Shown: positions 1-11,412 of the stretch, piece by piece
Numbering within the stretch: the first letter of the stretch is position 1
Layout of the letters: each line of letters opens with the position of its first letter
NCBI GenBank assembly: GCA_907165275.2
Contig: OU015673.1
Coordinates: 6,971,001-7,035,000, forward strand
Direction of reading: 5' to 3'
DNA length: 64,000 nt
Source: Zygaena filipendulae
Taxonomy: Eukaryota; Arthropoda; Insecta; Lepidoptera; Zygaenidae
Translations under genes and position numbers: made by a program
Notes under the pieces: model-generated
The model's input: only the letters and a program-made list of their open reading frames with translations
Databases searched by the model: none
Told to the model about the DNA's origin: nothing

Positions 1-225
1 TTAGACCATTTTTATTTTTCGTTTGGGATAATCTATACATATATATGCCACAAGCGAGTCGGAGCTGTAGAGATGTCTGTGTGTATATTATATTTACGAT
101 CGTGGGCGGGCATTGAAAACCGCCCACACTGATAAATCTTACATCTACTACAATAAGAAGCTATACATTTTTGCCAAACTAAAAACCACTACGTTTTCAA
201 AAGAAAACTATTTCTTTATATAGTG

Positions 226-420
226 CTAGCTGTTTCCCGCGGTTTCAACCGCGATAAGCTAGGAGTTTCTGCGGGAATTTCGGAATAAAAAGTACCCTAT
301 GTCCAACTCTATGCCCTTGACAACGTATATGCAACATTTCATGATGATCGGTTGAGCCGTTAAGGCGTGAAAGCGTAACACACAGACAGACAGAGTTACT
401 TTCGCATTTATACAGTTAGA
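226..420 (-). mobile_element. Non-autonomous Helitron, group 1
   Basis: On the minus strand this reads TC, then a TATAAATGCGAAAGTAACTCTG-like head and a CAGACAGA microsatellite, the phrase 'gttgagccgttaaggcgtgaaagcgtaac', paired CCGCGG hairpin segments and a terminal CTAG. The same layout recurs more than 25 times in the window. It has no coding capacity. The base before CTAG is G rather than the usual A, so one junction has drifted. Confidence 0.75.
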
Positions 421-568
421 TTCAGATTTTTATTCATAGTTATAAGTCAAATTCGAAATTACCTAAATAAATAAAATACGATTAACTTAAATTACAATTA
501 AACAAAATTAGTAAGGACAGTACGGATGTACGTAATGGAATCGGTTAAAGAATCCAACTGCTACGTCA

Positions 569-795
569 GGGCCCTTATTCACTATGACCAACAACATTTC
601 TTGCCCACAACGCACGTCCCAAAAACGCATTTCCAAACGCTCTACATGTTAAAATATTAGAAATTGTTATTCTTTATAGGAAACGTTGTAAATGTATTTT
701 TTTGGAGTAAAACTTCATTGATTACGAGGGAATGACAGTTTTTGTGGCGTCTTATCTTAACGCGGCGTGTTATGGTCAATAGTGAATAAGAGCCC
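569..795. mobile_element. MITE, GGGCCCTTATTCACTATGACC family
   Basis: The ends are inverted repeats: GGGCCCTTATTCACTATGAC on the left, and its complement with one change on the right. The interior has GTTATGGGC/AACGCGCGTC segments and is non-coding. Other copies lie at 7634-7935, 49511-49730 and 50109-50457, and partial ones near 55094, 58985 and 60970. The target duplication is not clear. Confidence 0.7.
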
Positions 796-897
796 AGGTA
801 TCACGGGTTAGTTATCGCATCATGGCGATAAGTAAAAATGTCCAAGAATAACTGTACCAACATTATTGTTGGAGATCTCAGAAACTATTGAATGCAA

Positions 898-1178
898 TTG
901 GCTACTTGACAATTTCTTTTTTAGTCCGTCGTGTAGATTAGTAAAAAATATTGGACACATTTTTTTCTTTTTTCACACAATCAAAAAATAACGGCGATAC
1001 ATTGAGTAGAAATTTCGCTTGACGTCACAACCCGGTGCTGTTTGTATGGGGCGTATACTGAATATTGACGTCACGTTTATTTTCATTAATTTGAAAAAGC
1101 AAAAAATACGTGTCTACTTTTTTTTCTAACTGACGGACTAATTAGAATTTTGATTTTCATACCCTGGAGAATACCCAA
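898..1178 (+). mobile_element. CRE-bearing MITE (full-length copy)
   Basis: This is a member of a family of about 300 bp with imperfect inverted ends (TTGGCTACTTGAC on the left, complement of TTGGGTATTCTCC on the right). Subterminal 'agtccgtc' and 'gacacgtatttttt' blocks are also inverted. Two TGACGTCA octamers lie at 1020-1027 and 1066-1073. It is non-coding. AATT flanks both ends. Confidence 0.75.
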
Positions 1179-2470
1179 TTGAAGGAACTTTACATCGATA
1201 GCACCGTGAATCAACACATCCGATGGCCCTTTTCAATAGATTTCTGAGGCAATTCCGCGAATTTAGCCGGTGAAACCAAGTGAAACATCTAAACTTGCGA
1301 GATAGAGCTATTTAATTAACGAAATGCAAATAAACATTGTTACATGTTTTTTTCGATGAAACAAAATGTCAGAAGGACCCGCGCGTCCGCGCCAAAGATT
1401 ATACAAACGATAGGTATTTTTTTATGATTCCATTTCATATTTTTTCCTGGAAGTTCTCATTAGTACTCGTAGCAGTCTATGAGGGACATTTTTGGTATGG
1501 CTGAAATGTGAAATATTAAAATTCATGAGCGTTGAATGTTTTATAGCATAGCAGCATTTCTAGGTATAAAAGTCTACCTATCACATAAAAATATACCAAT
1601 TTAAAAATGTAATCCGAACAGATTTAATATTTACAAATAAAGTTTTGCGAGTTTTTTTTGTCCTCTCTTTTATAACGTGGCTCTATAGGTTTGTGCCACA
1701 GAACAGAAAATAAGTGATAGAAGTGACATCAACTTAGTTTAGTATGAAAACAGGTGAAAACCAGTGTCGCCGGGTGATTTTCGCACACAACTATTCATCA
1801 CGCACTAAAACATTCACTAACGTAAAGAAATGTATTAAACGCTTTTTGGTTAAGTACGTTTTTACGTAGTCACTATTTTCAAAATTGACGGTTTTGGGAA
1901 TATTGTGGAAAATATACTTGTGATACTAGCAAAAGAAGTTTTGGGCAAGTTAGAGCATTTGCTCTAACTTCCTTTGCAACCGTGGCGTGCCTGCCCCGCC
2001 TAAATGTCTTCTCTAGTTAATTTATTTTCTCTGTGGTCTGTCACATGTTGTCTCAACAAAAGAACAAGCCACTGGGTTTCACTGGATAAACGAGTGTGCT
2101 CGGGTAGCAAATTAGATAAAAAAAAGAGGTAAATGACTCAAAATTACTTAAAATGATACGTATAATCGGTCTGTTTCAATGTTTACAGTGTGATAGTAAC
2201 GAGACAAGCTGATATTATGATGGAAGCTTGAACTTTGTTTTTTTTTTTAGGTATAAAAGGTAAAAGCAGTCAAAAGAAATCAATAACCAATTTACAAGTA
2301 CGGTTGGAATATAGCCGCAGTCTCAGTTCGATTACCTTTTTTTTTCGTGGATCAAAACAAACTCGACTATATGCTATAGCTTATTTTGACATTCATTCTA
2401 TTGGACGTTTCAGGAAAAAAAAAGTTGCGATTATACTTTACAGCTTAATTTTTGGAAAGGAATTGAATTG
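1179..2470. other. Unannotated AT-rich DNA
   Basis: I see no gene, splice-flanked coding block or recognised repeat here. The short open frames have no family resemblance and are interrupted by A/T runs. Confidence 0.5.
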
Positions 2471-2473
2471 GAA

Positions 2474-2966
2474 AAGAATGCGAATGTGAGTTTATTTGTT
2501 TGTTCGTTACGCTTTCACGCCTTTACTACTCATCCGATTATCATGAAATTTTGCATACACGATGTCAGGGTAAGTACAGAAAAGGACATAGGTTATTTTT
2601 CATCCCAGAATTTGGAAATGTATTTTTTCTTTTTTTACATAATCAAAAAATAACGGCGATACATTGAGTTGAAATTTTGCGTGACGTCACAACCCAGTGC
2701 AGTTTGTACGGGGCTTATACTGAATACCTAATGACGTCACGAGTCCCCCACCTTAAACTTTAATGCGCTTTATAAGCGAATAAAGTTTATTTTATTTCAT
2801 TTCATTTTCATTTCTTTATCTATGTTTATTTTCATTAATTTGAAAAAGCAAAAAATACGCGTCTATAATTTTTTTATTCTCTTACTGACGGACTAATTAG
2901 AATTTTGATTTTCATACCCCGGGAGAGTACCCAATTAACGCAGGTGAACCCGCGGCTAGGAGCTAG
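2474..2966 (+). mobile_element. Helitron split by a MITE
   Basis: The left part (about 2474-2610) is group 1 Helitron body ('gttacgctttcacgcc', 'atcatgaaattttgcatacac', 'tacagaaaaggacataggt'). The right part (2935-2966) is the Helitron 3' end, with a CCGCGG hairpin remnant and CTAG at 2963-2966 followed by T. A CRE-bearing MITE separates them. Confidence 0.65.
2611..2934 (+). mobile_element. CRE-bearing MITE inside a Helitron
   Basis: This copy lacks its left tip but keeps the TGACGTCAC pair and the right end 'gagagtacccaa'. A pyrimidine-rich ATTTC-type stretch of about 50 bp is inserted around 2765-2820. Its right edge falls at AATT|AACGC of the host Helitron, the same place as the copy at 52314-52638. 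Confidence 0.65.
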
Positions 2967-3402
2967 TAATAATGCATGTGTTTCCGGTGTATCGACGACC
3001 ATATACATTAAAAAAACACTCGAATACTTGTAGGCGACGTTGAATTATTTAGGTACGAGCCGTCGGCGCGTCTGTTTCTTGCTCAGTGTTCATGTATAAT
3101 GTATTTTATTGGATAAATAAGCAAAAAAACTCTTTTATTAGGTACTGAATCCTCCTTTGATAAGTTGGTCGCAGATCTTACACACTGTATAAACTTTTGA
3201 ACACAAAATATTCAGGCTCATATATTTATGCATGCAAAATGTGAGTATTGTGCCCATAAAAATATCATTTTTAATTAAAATATCTGCTGTGGCTTCTATA
3301 TAGTGAAGTCGAAACTTAATTAAAATTTAGTCTTTTCTAAAAAAAATTAACTGGTCCCTCTTATGACTATCTAGTAAATTACTTATAAGGGTCATGATGA
3401 TG

Positions 3403-3692
3403 ACGAGGTATAAAAATCAAAATTCTAATTAATGCGTCAGTTAGTGAAAAAAATATGCACGTATTTTTCGCTTTTTCAAATTATTGAAAAAATACTTAGA
3501 TAAAAATCAATAAAGTTTAGGAGTTGGGGCCCGTGATGTCATAACTAAGTATTATATCAAGTGTACCTAGGCGTGACGTTTCAACTGAATGTATCGCCGT
3601 TATTTTTGATTACGTAAAAAAAGAAAAAATACGTGCCCAATATTTTTTATCAATCTACAAGACGGAGTGAAAACAAAAATTTAGTCATTTAA
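3403..3692 (-). mobile_element. CRE-bearing MITE, divergent subfamily
   Basis: It belongs to the same family in reverse orientation, but with the 'attattgaaaaaatacttagataaa' interior also seen at 32492 and 38914. The CRE palindromes are degraded (gtgatgtcat, cgtgacgttt). That suggests an older subfamily. Confidence 0.6.
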
Positions 3693-4006
3693 CGAATTTA
3701 AATGGTTGCTAACTTGCTACATTGCGATTTGTAATGTAGGCATTAAAAACTTTTGGAGCGCAAATAAATCTCCGTTGAGTTTATCAAGTTGTAAAGTGCT
3801 TATAATGCGAGTTTATTAAATGTTCGATGGCGTTTCTGCTTTTTTTAACGGAGTTAAAAGTGAATCGACCGAATTAACGAACGGATTGACAACAATGCTT
3901 TTTGCATATCAAATAGTTCCGGATCCAATTGCCGTTGGGAGTGGACTCTGTTTGATATATTATACACCGGGATCAATTTTCCGTTTTAGGTGTGTTTATT
4001 TATCTA

Positions 4007-4210
4007 CTAGTTGTTCTCCGTGGTTTCACTCGGACTAATTTCGGAGTTCCCTCGGCGATTCCGGGTTCACAAGTACCCTTTGTCCTTCTCTGGACCCCTG
4101 ACAACGTGTATGCAAAATTTTATGATGATCGGTGGAGCCGTTATGGCGTGAAAGCGTAACAGACAGAAAGACATACAGAGTTACTTTCGTATTTATAATA
4201 TTAGTAGGGA
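4007..4210 (-). mobile_element. Non-autonomous Helitron, group 1, intact ends
   Basis: CTAG lies at 4007-4010 with A before it. The element ends in 'ataatattagtaggga' (reverse of the TCCCTACTAATATTAT head) with T after it. This is the A^T insertion pattern of Helitrons without target duplication. Confidence 0.8.
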
Positions 4211-4323
4211 TTATATTTATACATCGAAATAAGAATATTATTTACAAAATGCCATTAAATTAGGCAATATTTGTAATTCCGAAATTGACATAGGTGGTGT
4301 CGCGGCGAAAAGCTATTTGGTAA

Positions 4324-4502
4324 TCCTTACAAGTATAAATAAATTCAAATGTGAGTTTATTTGTTTGTTTGTTACGCTTTATGCCTAAACGACTTGTCAG
4401 GGGTACAGAGAAGGACATGGGGTGTACAATTGTACATGTACCTACAGGAAATCCCGCTGTAATTGCAAAATTGACGTGCGTGAAGCCACGGGGATCATCT
4501 AG
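4324..4502 (+). mobile_element. Non-autonomous Helitron, group 1, diverged
   Basis: It starts A|TCCTTAC and ends CTAG|T at 4499-4502. The 3' hairpin is eroded (gtgaagccacgggg), and the interior is shortened around a TGTACAATTGTACA palindrome at about 4427-4440. Confidence 0.65.
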
Positions 4503-4549
4503 TTGATATTTTAGGAACAGTTTTTACTATGAGACAAATTTTACAACCA

Positions 4550-4790
4550 TAAAAAATCAGAGGGACTATTATGTAACTTTTGTTTGTATATTTTTTCGGT
4601 TGCAATTAAAAATACGGCGGTTTTGCGATTACAATGCACACACACACCTACAATATCTAGCAATCAACCAAAGTAAACATACTTCCAAAGTTGAAGCAGT
4701 CTAAACATGATTAATTAATCGCAAAATCGCTATTTTTCTGATTGAAACTGAAATATAATAGCAACAAAAGTTACATAATTGCCCTGCAGA
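4550..4790. mobile_element. MITE with about 60-bp inverted ends
   Basis: The left end 'ttatgtaacttttgtt...cggttttgcgatta' is the imperfect inverse of the right end 'taatcgcaaaatcgc...caacaaaagttacataa'. A related, disrupted copy lies at about 34670-34993, just before the last receptor exon. It is non-coding. Confidence 0.55.
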
Positions 4791-4807
4791 AAACAGTTAT
4801 TTCCTAA

Positions 4808-5090
4808 ATTTTATTTTGTTTGTTTGTTTGTATACTTTATTGAACATAAACAAAGTTTTTACAAATTGCTAAAATTAAAATAAACAGATAATTGCCCGGT
4901 AGCCTGGAAGAGATCGCTTTATAGTGATAAGGCCGCCTTTTGGAGCCACTTAATACTTTCTGTTTCTAAATATTTTTTTTTATTGTACTGTTTGTGGTGT
5001 TCAATAAAGTGTTTTTCATTCATTCATTCATAATTTATGCTCAAAGGGGGACTTATCCCACGAGGGGATTTCTTCCAGTCCACCTTTGAA
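4808..5090. mobile_element. LINE 3'-tail fragments
   Basis: It contains 'gcccggtagcctggaagagatcgc', 'gataaggccgcctt' and 'caataaagtgttttt' followed by (ATTC) repeats, a typical 3' end of RTE-like lepidopteran LINEs. It is flanked by reversed 'aaagggggactta' tail material of the kind also seen at 55770. No ORF remains. Family naming is from memory. Confidence 0.5.
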
Positions 5091-5727
5091 AAATCGAGTT
5101 ATTTTAATTGTTGCTCTTGTGAAAGAGCTTATAGTTTATCCATTAATTCCCAGAATCAGTAGGTAGGTACGTTGTAATATTTGTAATGCACAAAACTTTA
5201 TTTTGAAAACTGCTTCATCCTCATTTGTATATCAAAAACTGTTGACTACGAACGATTCCGATCGCTCTTCACCCATCTCTCTTTTCACGGTACACTGGCA
5301 ATGAAATCACATTTACACTCAATTTTGTCCCCGGTTGAATATTGCATTAGAATCGTTTTTCCCTTTTTTTTTTTACGACGGCAACTTGATTTTTTGCCTT
5401 TGATCTCGAGAAAACTGACAAACACTTTTTTCCTACCAACTACTTATAAATCACTCACAATATAAAGGGAGGATTTATTTGGTCTTTGGATTTCAATGTA
5501 CCAACACATTATCTAGATTGAATGTTGTTGATACAAAAAGATTTTTGATAGATCAATGACTGTTGAGTGGACATTTTGAATGTAATTATTACTAATTGAA
5601 TATAATATGATTATTACTAACGCCGGCCACAGATTGTGTGCCATTTTTTTATCACAACTCAACTATATGAAAACAAAGAAAAAAAATTGAACACATAAAT
5701 AAAATATAACAATAAGATTATAACTTA
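5091..5727. other. Unannotated AT-rich DNA
   Basis: No gene or clear repeat is visible in this stretch. Confidence 0.5.
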
Positions 5728-6245
5728 AATAGTTGTTCCTCGCGGTTTGCCTACGGTAATTTTGAAGTTCGTGCGGGAATTCCTTTTGTCCTTTTCCAGA
5801 CTCCACATTCTACAACGTGTTATTGAATAAACTGAAAACTAGAAAACAGTTTGTTCAGGATCGACTTCCGAATAGATCGATCCATGTTTTTACATAGGTT
5901 ATATATATTTTTTTTTACCAGCCCATGTCTAAATGATTTAACACAATATTTGGCGCGTACGCCACCCATACCAAAATAATCGAATCGGTCATTGACACGT
6001 AGGCGCGGGCGTAGCGCTTGAAATTTCGTAGATAGGTCACCTCAAAACTAATGTTGAATAACTTTTAAACTATTAATTTTTACGACATAATTTATATTTT
6101 GGTCGCATTATTGTTTATTTTTTTAAATGGGGTGTATCAGGTTTTTGGTTAATTCATCAACACGTTGTATACGTGCCAATTTCCATTCTATTCCATTCAG
6201 TCGTTTTGGAGTGATAGAAAATTTATAATATTGTATTATTAAGTA
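5728..6245 (-). mobile_element. Degraded Helitron interrupted by a TIR element
   Basis: The left part reads 'tagttgttcctcgcggttt...gtgcgggaattcc...tctacaacgtgt', and the right part resumes at about 6171 with 'tacgtgccaatttcc...gttttggagtgatagaaaatttataatattg'. The break falls exactly at the acaacgtgt phrase where the inserted element begins. Confidence 0.5.
5811..6170 (+). mobile_element. TIR DNA element, ACAACGTGTT family, about 360 bp
   Basis: The inverted ends are ACAACGTGTTATTGAAT on the left and the complement of ACAACGTGTTGATGAATT on the right. The interior has 'ggcgcgtacg' and 'gcgggcgtagcgcttgaaatttc'. A second copy lies in reverse at 63533-63886. It is non-coding and the superfamily is unknown. 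Confidence 0.65.
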
Positions 6246-7630
6246 TGGACAAGCACCATTATTAAATCGCAAGAACAATTTTTTGAAGTCAATTATGAAG
6301 CTAATAAAAATATTTTAGCGTAGGCGAAGCGACGCAACGTCGTAGCACCGTAGCACATTAATGGCGTAGCAAACCGCCTGGCGTCTACGGCCCGAGCGCT
6401 GTGGAGTGTGAAAATGTGCTTTTAAAAAAGCTCGCTTCAGCTGTAATTTTGACGCACCTTTATTGTTACGTTCATTAAGCTTTGTAGGGTTCCACTTTAT
6501 ATACGTTGTGTACATAGAGTTTCAATGTATGGGTAGTAATTATAACTTGGGAGTTTTATTAATTACCTATCACAAGATAAAGGATCATTTTTATTACCTA
6601 CACTAACAATAAAAAAAATCGATTCCAAAAAACCTTTCACTGATACGAAGCTAAAGTATCCCCGAGTGGCATAGAATACCTTTTATCCAGCCCAGAGAGA
6701 AGAATAGAAGCTTGTTCAGTAAAGTACGCGACCGAAAGTTCCCCATCGAAGATCGGTCACCAGCATTTGTGCTACCGGTGTTCGGTTGGGCACCATATTT
6801 GAACAATAAACTCTTCTGTAGGTTGCACACAACTGACACTGCACGGGGTCGGTCATTGTGCCTGCTGGTTACTAGTATATTGTGTCGCCAATACAACTTT
6901 ATTTATTTATTTATTTACTAGCAGTATGCACATCATTGCAAGTTCCGGGCAACGATTTGATTTCGGTCGCCCAAAGTCTGACAACGTTGTTTACATATTT
7001 CTGCTGCTGGCTGTACCTACTAGTTTCGGTTCTATTGTTTGATGTTTTAAGACGTCCCAATGCTGGGCTCGGGTTCCAAATAACAAAGGTATAACCACGC
7101 TTTACCGCCCGCGCTCTCGTGTTCTCAATTCTGTCGAAAGAAGGCTCTCTCGCAATTCGTATAAATAATAAAAAGGGATTTGCAATTTAACATTGTTTTA
7201 GTCTGTGGAAATGCAATTTATCTTTTTAAATAATTCACGTTAAAAGCTGAGCTCTTTTCTAGTTACGCGATTTTTCCTCAGTAAATAGAACTCGAGTGAT
7301 TTATAAAGTTTTAACCGCGACAGAGGCAAGAAAGTCGATTTTGGTTTTATACGTAAGGTTATTTTTTTTTGCGTATGTATGTACAGACTGCAAAATAATT
7401 TAGTAGCTCTCCACGGACACCCAAGTCCGAGATATCATTTAAAAACGGTGATAATAGAACGAAAAAATGCTTTTTATTATACTGAAGGTTGAATGAGGGA
7501 CTTATTCAAACCCTTGATAACATGTTTAAATATAAATTAAACAAATATTAACGGAAAAAATCAGAGAAAACAACATATTAGGTACTTTATGATGTCTTGT
7601 CCTGACAACGTGTATGCAAAATTTCAAGTT
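6246..7630. other. Unannotated DNA with a small (ATTT)n tract
   Basis: A short (ATTT) run sits at about 6898-6917. The block at 6650-6900 is less AT-rich and open on both strands (69 and 81 codons), but neither translation resembles a family I know. I leave it unassigned. Confidence 0.4.
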
Positions 7631-7633
7631 GGT

Positions 7634-7935
7634 CAGGGCCCTTATTCACTATGACCATAACACGTCGCGTTATATAACGCGCTACAAAAATTGTTACTCT
7701 CACAAAATTGTTTCAGTTAAACACACAATAATATTGACAATAATAATATGAATATCGTCAATAATATTTTGCAGTAGGTACGCGAAGCCTTATTGATGAA
7801 TATTATTTTTAAGTTTGGTTTGTCAATAATATTGTATGTGTGCGGGTAGCCTAACATTTTGGGGTCTGGAACGTTAGTTATTGTGTTTTTGGGACGCGCG
7901 TTATGGACAAGGAATGCTATTGGTCATAGTAAATA
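7634..7935. mobile_element. MITE, GGGCCCTTATTCACTATGACC family
   Basis: The left inverted end is intact and followed by 'ataacacgtcgcgttatataacgcgc'. The right end is 'ggtcatagtaaataaggga'. The middle (about 7700-7850) differs from the other copies and holds several 'caataatatt' repeats, so it is probably expanded. Confidence 0.6.
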
Positions 7936-7966
7936 AGGGAACAGTTTAGTAGTTAAAGTGTGAAAG

Positions 7967-8190
7967 CGTTAGACATTTTCTGCCCCGCACAACCACTCTG
8001 TGGAATCAGCTTACGCCGGCAGTTTTTCCGAACGGATACGTCATACGACCTGGGAACCTTCAAAAAACAAGCCTTCTCCTTTCTTAAAGGCCGGCAACGC
8101 ACCTGCATGCCTTCTGGTGTTGCAGATGTCTATGGGCGACGGTAATCACTTATCATCAGTTGTGCCCGTTTGCCCCCTATTCCATAAAAA
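7967..8190 (+). mobile_element. CR1-like LINE 3' end (dead)
   Basis: The frame reads through LW..-like 'CGISLRRQFF' and 'FKKQAFSFLKGRQRTCMP', resembling the C-terminus of CR1-type reverse-transcriptase ORFs. It is followed by the tail 'ggcaacgcacctgcatgcc...gtttgccccctat...cataaaaaaaa'. Tail-only copies lie at 34859, 50163, 60709 and 61749. It is truncated 5', as usual for LINEs. Confidence 0.6.
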
Positions 8191-8366
8191 AAAAGAAACA
8201 TGCAAACAAACATGCATTCATTTCGTAATATTAGTTATAATAGATAAAAATAGTTGTCGTTGACAACCCTACGTAGTTGTTGCGTTGCTACCACAAGGGG
8301 GCGGGGGTGCGATTGTATCGGCCGTCCTCTATATTGACGATGTTAATTAAAAGCTATGAAGTCATT

Positions 8367-8400
8367 AATCAAAGGTGATTAATTAATATCACCTTTGATT
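8367..8400. repeat. Perfect inverted repeat with ATCAAAGG cores
   Basis: Two 13-bp arms (AATCAAAGGTGAT and its exact complement) flank TAATTAAT. Each arm contains ATCAAAGG, the TCF/LEF-type core. The role is unknown and may be chance. Confidence 0.7.
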
Positions 8401-8537
8401 TATGATCTTTATGCACGTATTTTACTGTACCTACATAATATCATTGAATTGTAACAGGAGTCGTTTACGCTGTACATGGAACGGAAAATCACTTTACATA
8501 TTACATAATCATATGAAATCGCTTATTAAAAATAAAG

Positions 8538-8706
8538 TCCTCCGCTGCGTCTGTATGTCTGTCTGTCTGTCTATTCGCGATAAATTCAAAAAAATACCGA
8601 ATGGAGTTTCATCCGGATTTCAACAATAGATAGAGTGATTCCAGCTGAGGAAGGTTTATGGGTTGGTTGTGGTTACTGCAGGTGAAACCGCGGGGTATAC
8701 TGCTAG
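8538..8706 (+). mobile_element. Helitron, group with 'attcgcgataaattc' body
   Basis: It has a (TCTG)4 tract, then 'gtttcatccggatttcaacaatagatagagtgattcc', a 3' hairpin 'ggtgaaaccgcgg' and CTAG at 8703-8706 followed by T. The start is approximate. Confidence 0.65.
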
Positions 8707-8735
8707 TTATTTTATGAAATATTCGCACAAGAGTG

Positions 8736-8966
8736 AAACCAGTTCCACCCGCTATAAAACCAGTTCCACCCGCTATAAAACCATTTCCACCCGCTATAAA
8801 ACCAGTTCCACCCGCTATAAAACCAGTTCCACCCGCTATAAAACCATTTCCACCCGCTATAAAACCAGTTCCACCCGCTATAAAACCAGTTCCACCCGCT
8901 ATGAAACCAGTTCCACCCGCTATAAAACCAGTTCCACCCGCTATAAAACCAGTTCCACCCGCTATA
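8736..8966. repeat. 21-bp minisatellite, 11 units
   Basis: The unit is AAACCAGTTCCACCCGCTATA. Units 3 and 6 carry CATTT in place of CAGTT, and unit 8 ends CTATG, so the first part has a 63-bp higher-order period. Because 21 is a multiple of 3, several frames stay open, giving spurious repetitive proteins. It begins 30 bp after a Helitron CTAG. Confidence 0.95.
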
Positions 8967-10000
8967 AAAAATCATATCTGCCTCAGCTAGTGATAAAATA
9001 TTCGTTATTATTGTTTTTTATTGATTTTTTAAAAAATGTTCACTAGTGGAGGATTTGATGCAACTTTTTTCCCCGAAAACTGAGATGCGCTATTCAGCTG
9101 CTTCCATTTAATAATATAGGTAAGTGGAGCCATTACGAAGAAATTCTTAGCGACCTCCCAACGAGTAGGTGCCTATATATTCATACCGCAATTTTTTATT
9201 GATGTCGGTTTTATTCCAATAATTTCGCGATTGTCGTGTTAAAATACGTTTGCTCTGCGAATTTAAACTCGTGGTTATCTTTCAAACCCATTTGCTTGTT
9301 TGGCTGACATTTATATTTTTTGTTATTTTTTGTAAGACAGAAAGTCTTATAAAGAGAACAACTTATTTTTATTCGAATATAGAAAAATACATGAAATTAT
9401 ACTTTTTATTATAAATGTAATAAAAAAGTTATAGGATCTTTCTCCGAGGAAACCTTACACAATCCATTAGAGCCTTACAAGAAATTATTGACGGAACCTT
9501 TTCATTATCGAATCAGGCAAACAATTTTAATGGCTTGCAAATTTTATTGGAAACGTTTCGAGAAAGGGATCGAAATTTACGTACACAATTTTGATAGCAC
9601 CGATTTTAGTTGTATATTCAAATATTTGTTTGTTAGGTAAACTTCGAACTTTTAGAGCCACTATCAGAGATAATGTATTGCTGTCTACTATGCTAGAAAC
9701 TCTATAGCTAACTACAGAGTTTCTAGACGAAATGAACAGTTCACAAGGCAAATCTAGTAACTAGTTCTACTTACCTAGCCTAATGTCAATAGAGATAGTG
9801 TGAATTTCATTCTAGACACATTTTGTTTCCTATCCAAATAAAATAAAAATTAAATTGAAAAACAAAATGAAGAGAATAATAATAATTTAATTCTTTATTG
9901 CACCAAATCTAGGTATTTATTTATTAATTTAAAGGAATAGTGAACAGCTCTCAATTATTTCCAAGTGCATTTTATATAAAAGTCCGCCGCGCGCCACGCC
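8967..10000. other. Unannotated AT-rich DNA
   Basis: I see nothing beyond short, unconvincing open frames. Confidence 0.5.
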
Positions 10001-10143
10001 CGTTTCACCTTCGGTGATTTTGAGGTTCCCACGGGAATTCCAGGATAAACTAACTATACGTATAAACCTTCCTCTTGAATCACACTATCTATTGGTGAAA
10101 ACCGCATGAAATTTCCGCCGGTGAAACCGCGGTCGACAGCTAG
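10001..10143 (+). mobile_element. Two Helitron fragments
   Basis: About 10001-10055 is minus-strand body ('cgcccgtttcaccttcggtgattttgagg'). About 10060-10143 is a plus-strand 3' end with 'gccggtgaaaccgcgg' and CTAG at 10140-10143. Confidence 0.5.
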
Positions 10144-11400
10144 TATAACCATAAAAGCAAAGGTACGACACGTCCTCCGTTCCATCACTGGTAAAACATT
10201 ATTCAGAGCGATGCTAATCATTATTTATTATTTATTTATTTTTATTTTTTATTAAGAAATCAAACAGTGATACAGATGAGTATAAATATAAAACATAAAA
10301 ATTCACAGCAGTAAGACCAATTACAGATTTCTTCGTAAATGTTATTATAAGTATTGAAGCGGTAAGGAAGGAAGTTGAAAAGATATTATGTAGATACATA
10401 TGAGTTTAACATTATTACATTGAAGGTAATAGAAAAATAAGTTACTAATGCTAGTAGGTATAAAACTTAATTAACGTGTGTAGTTGCGTGTACGTACCGA
10501 GTTGTCTGTCAGTGATTCGAAAGTGTAGTCATGTGAAATCATGATATTTAATTTAAACAAAGTCACAAGACCCAAAGTTCGCTCAACATGTGATGTGCGG
10601 GTAGATTGGGCCTCGTCCACACTCTCCCCACCTCCCCCTCGTTAAACGTAATGAGACTCTGACCGTAGTTGACGCCGTGGGACTGCGGTGCGGTCTCTCA
10701 CACATCGACAATGTCATCCATAGTATTTTTACTATCCACTCTCTTGACAATCAGCGAGTGGCTTTACCAGCAGGCTGAGTGGGCTGGGGTCTAGAGAAGC
10801 AGATTATATTTGCGGCTTTGGGGCAACAAATCACAATAGGGTACCTACTACCTACTTACATGAAATTTATAATAAGAAATTGTGTCAATATTTCAAAAAT
10901 AGAGCCTTAGAAAAGCATTATCGTGAAAGATTTACTAAAAGATTATCAATAGTTTTCAAAATATTCAACTTTTTACGTGTCTGTCAGTGTCACATGACTC
11001 TGTCAATACCACAGTGACATCTCTATCACAGATTAATAAGGCATAATTTTTGACTAGTGACGTAACGTCATTCCGAGTTTCGGCGGTAAAGTCAAAAGTA
11101 GGAACTTTGAAACGCTCTATTTAATTAATTTATGCATATATTTGTTTTCTTTTGCTTTGCTTTGCTTAGGTGCTTTTGCTTGCTTTGTTTAAGTAGGCCA
11201 TAATATATCTTTAAAATAGACTGGAAAAAAAATCATGCAAGTACCCTATTGAACTCAAAAACTATTTCTTGTACAATCTTAACTAAATTATCGAGTTGTA
11301 TAAATAATCTAGGGACTAACACAGCGATCCTCCAGTTTCCAGTCATACTAACGCAGTAATTAAGACGATAGCGTAGAAATCATAAAGTAACAACTTCATT
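10144..11400. other. Unannotated DNA
   Basis: An A/T-rich LINE-tail-like stretch lies at about 10215-10450. 10560-10830 is more balanced in composition ('cccacctccccctcg', 'gacgccgtgggactgcgg') but has no open frame that I can identify. Short tttgc repeats occur at 11140-11190. Confidence 0.4.
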
Positions 11401-11412
11401 GAAAAAAATATT

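Noticed and set aside
2235..2489. 84-codon open frame
   Set aside because: It is A/T-rich, with long homopolymers and no family resemblance.
6651..6921. Overlapping 81- and 69-codon frames on opposite strands
   Set aside because: The composition is slightly gene-like, but neither translation is recognisable and no splice sites frame it.
8663..9046. Repetitive open frames of 127, 87 and 85 codons on both strands
   Set aside because: They exist only because the 21-bp minisatellite unit is a multiple of three and lacks stops in several frames.
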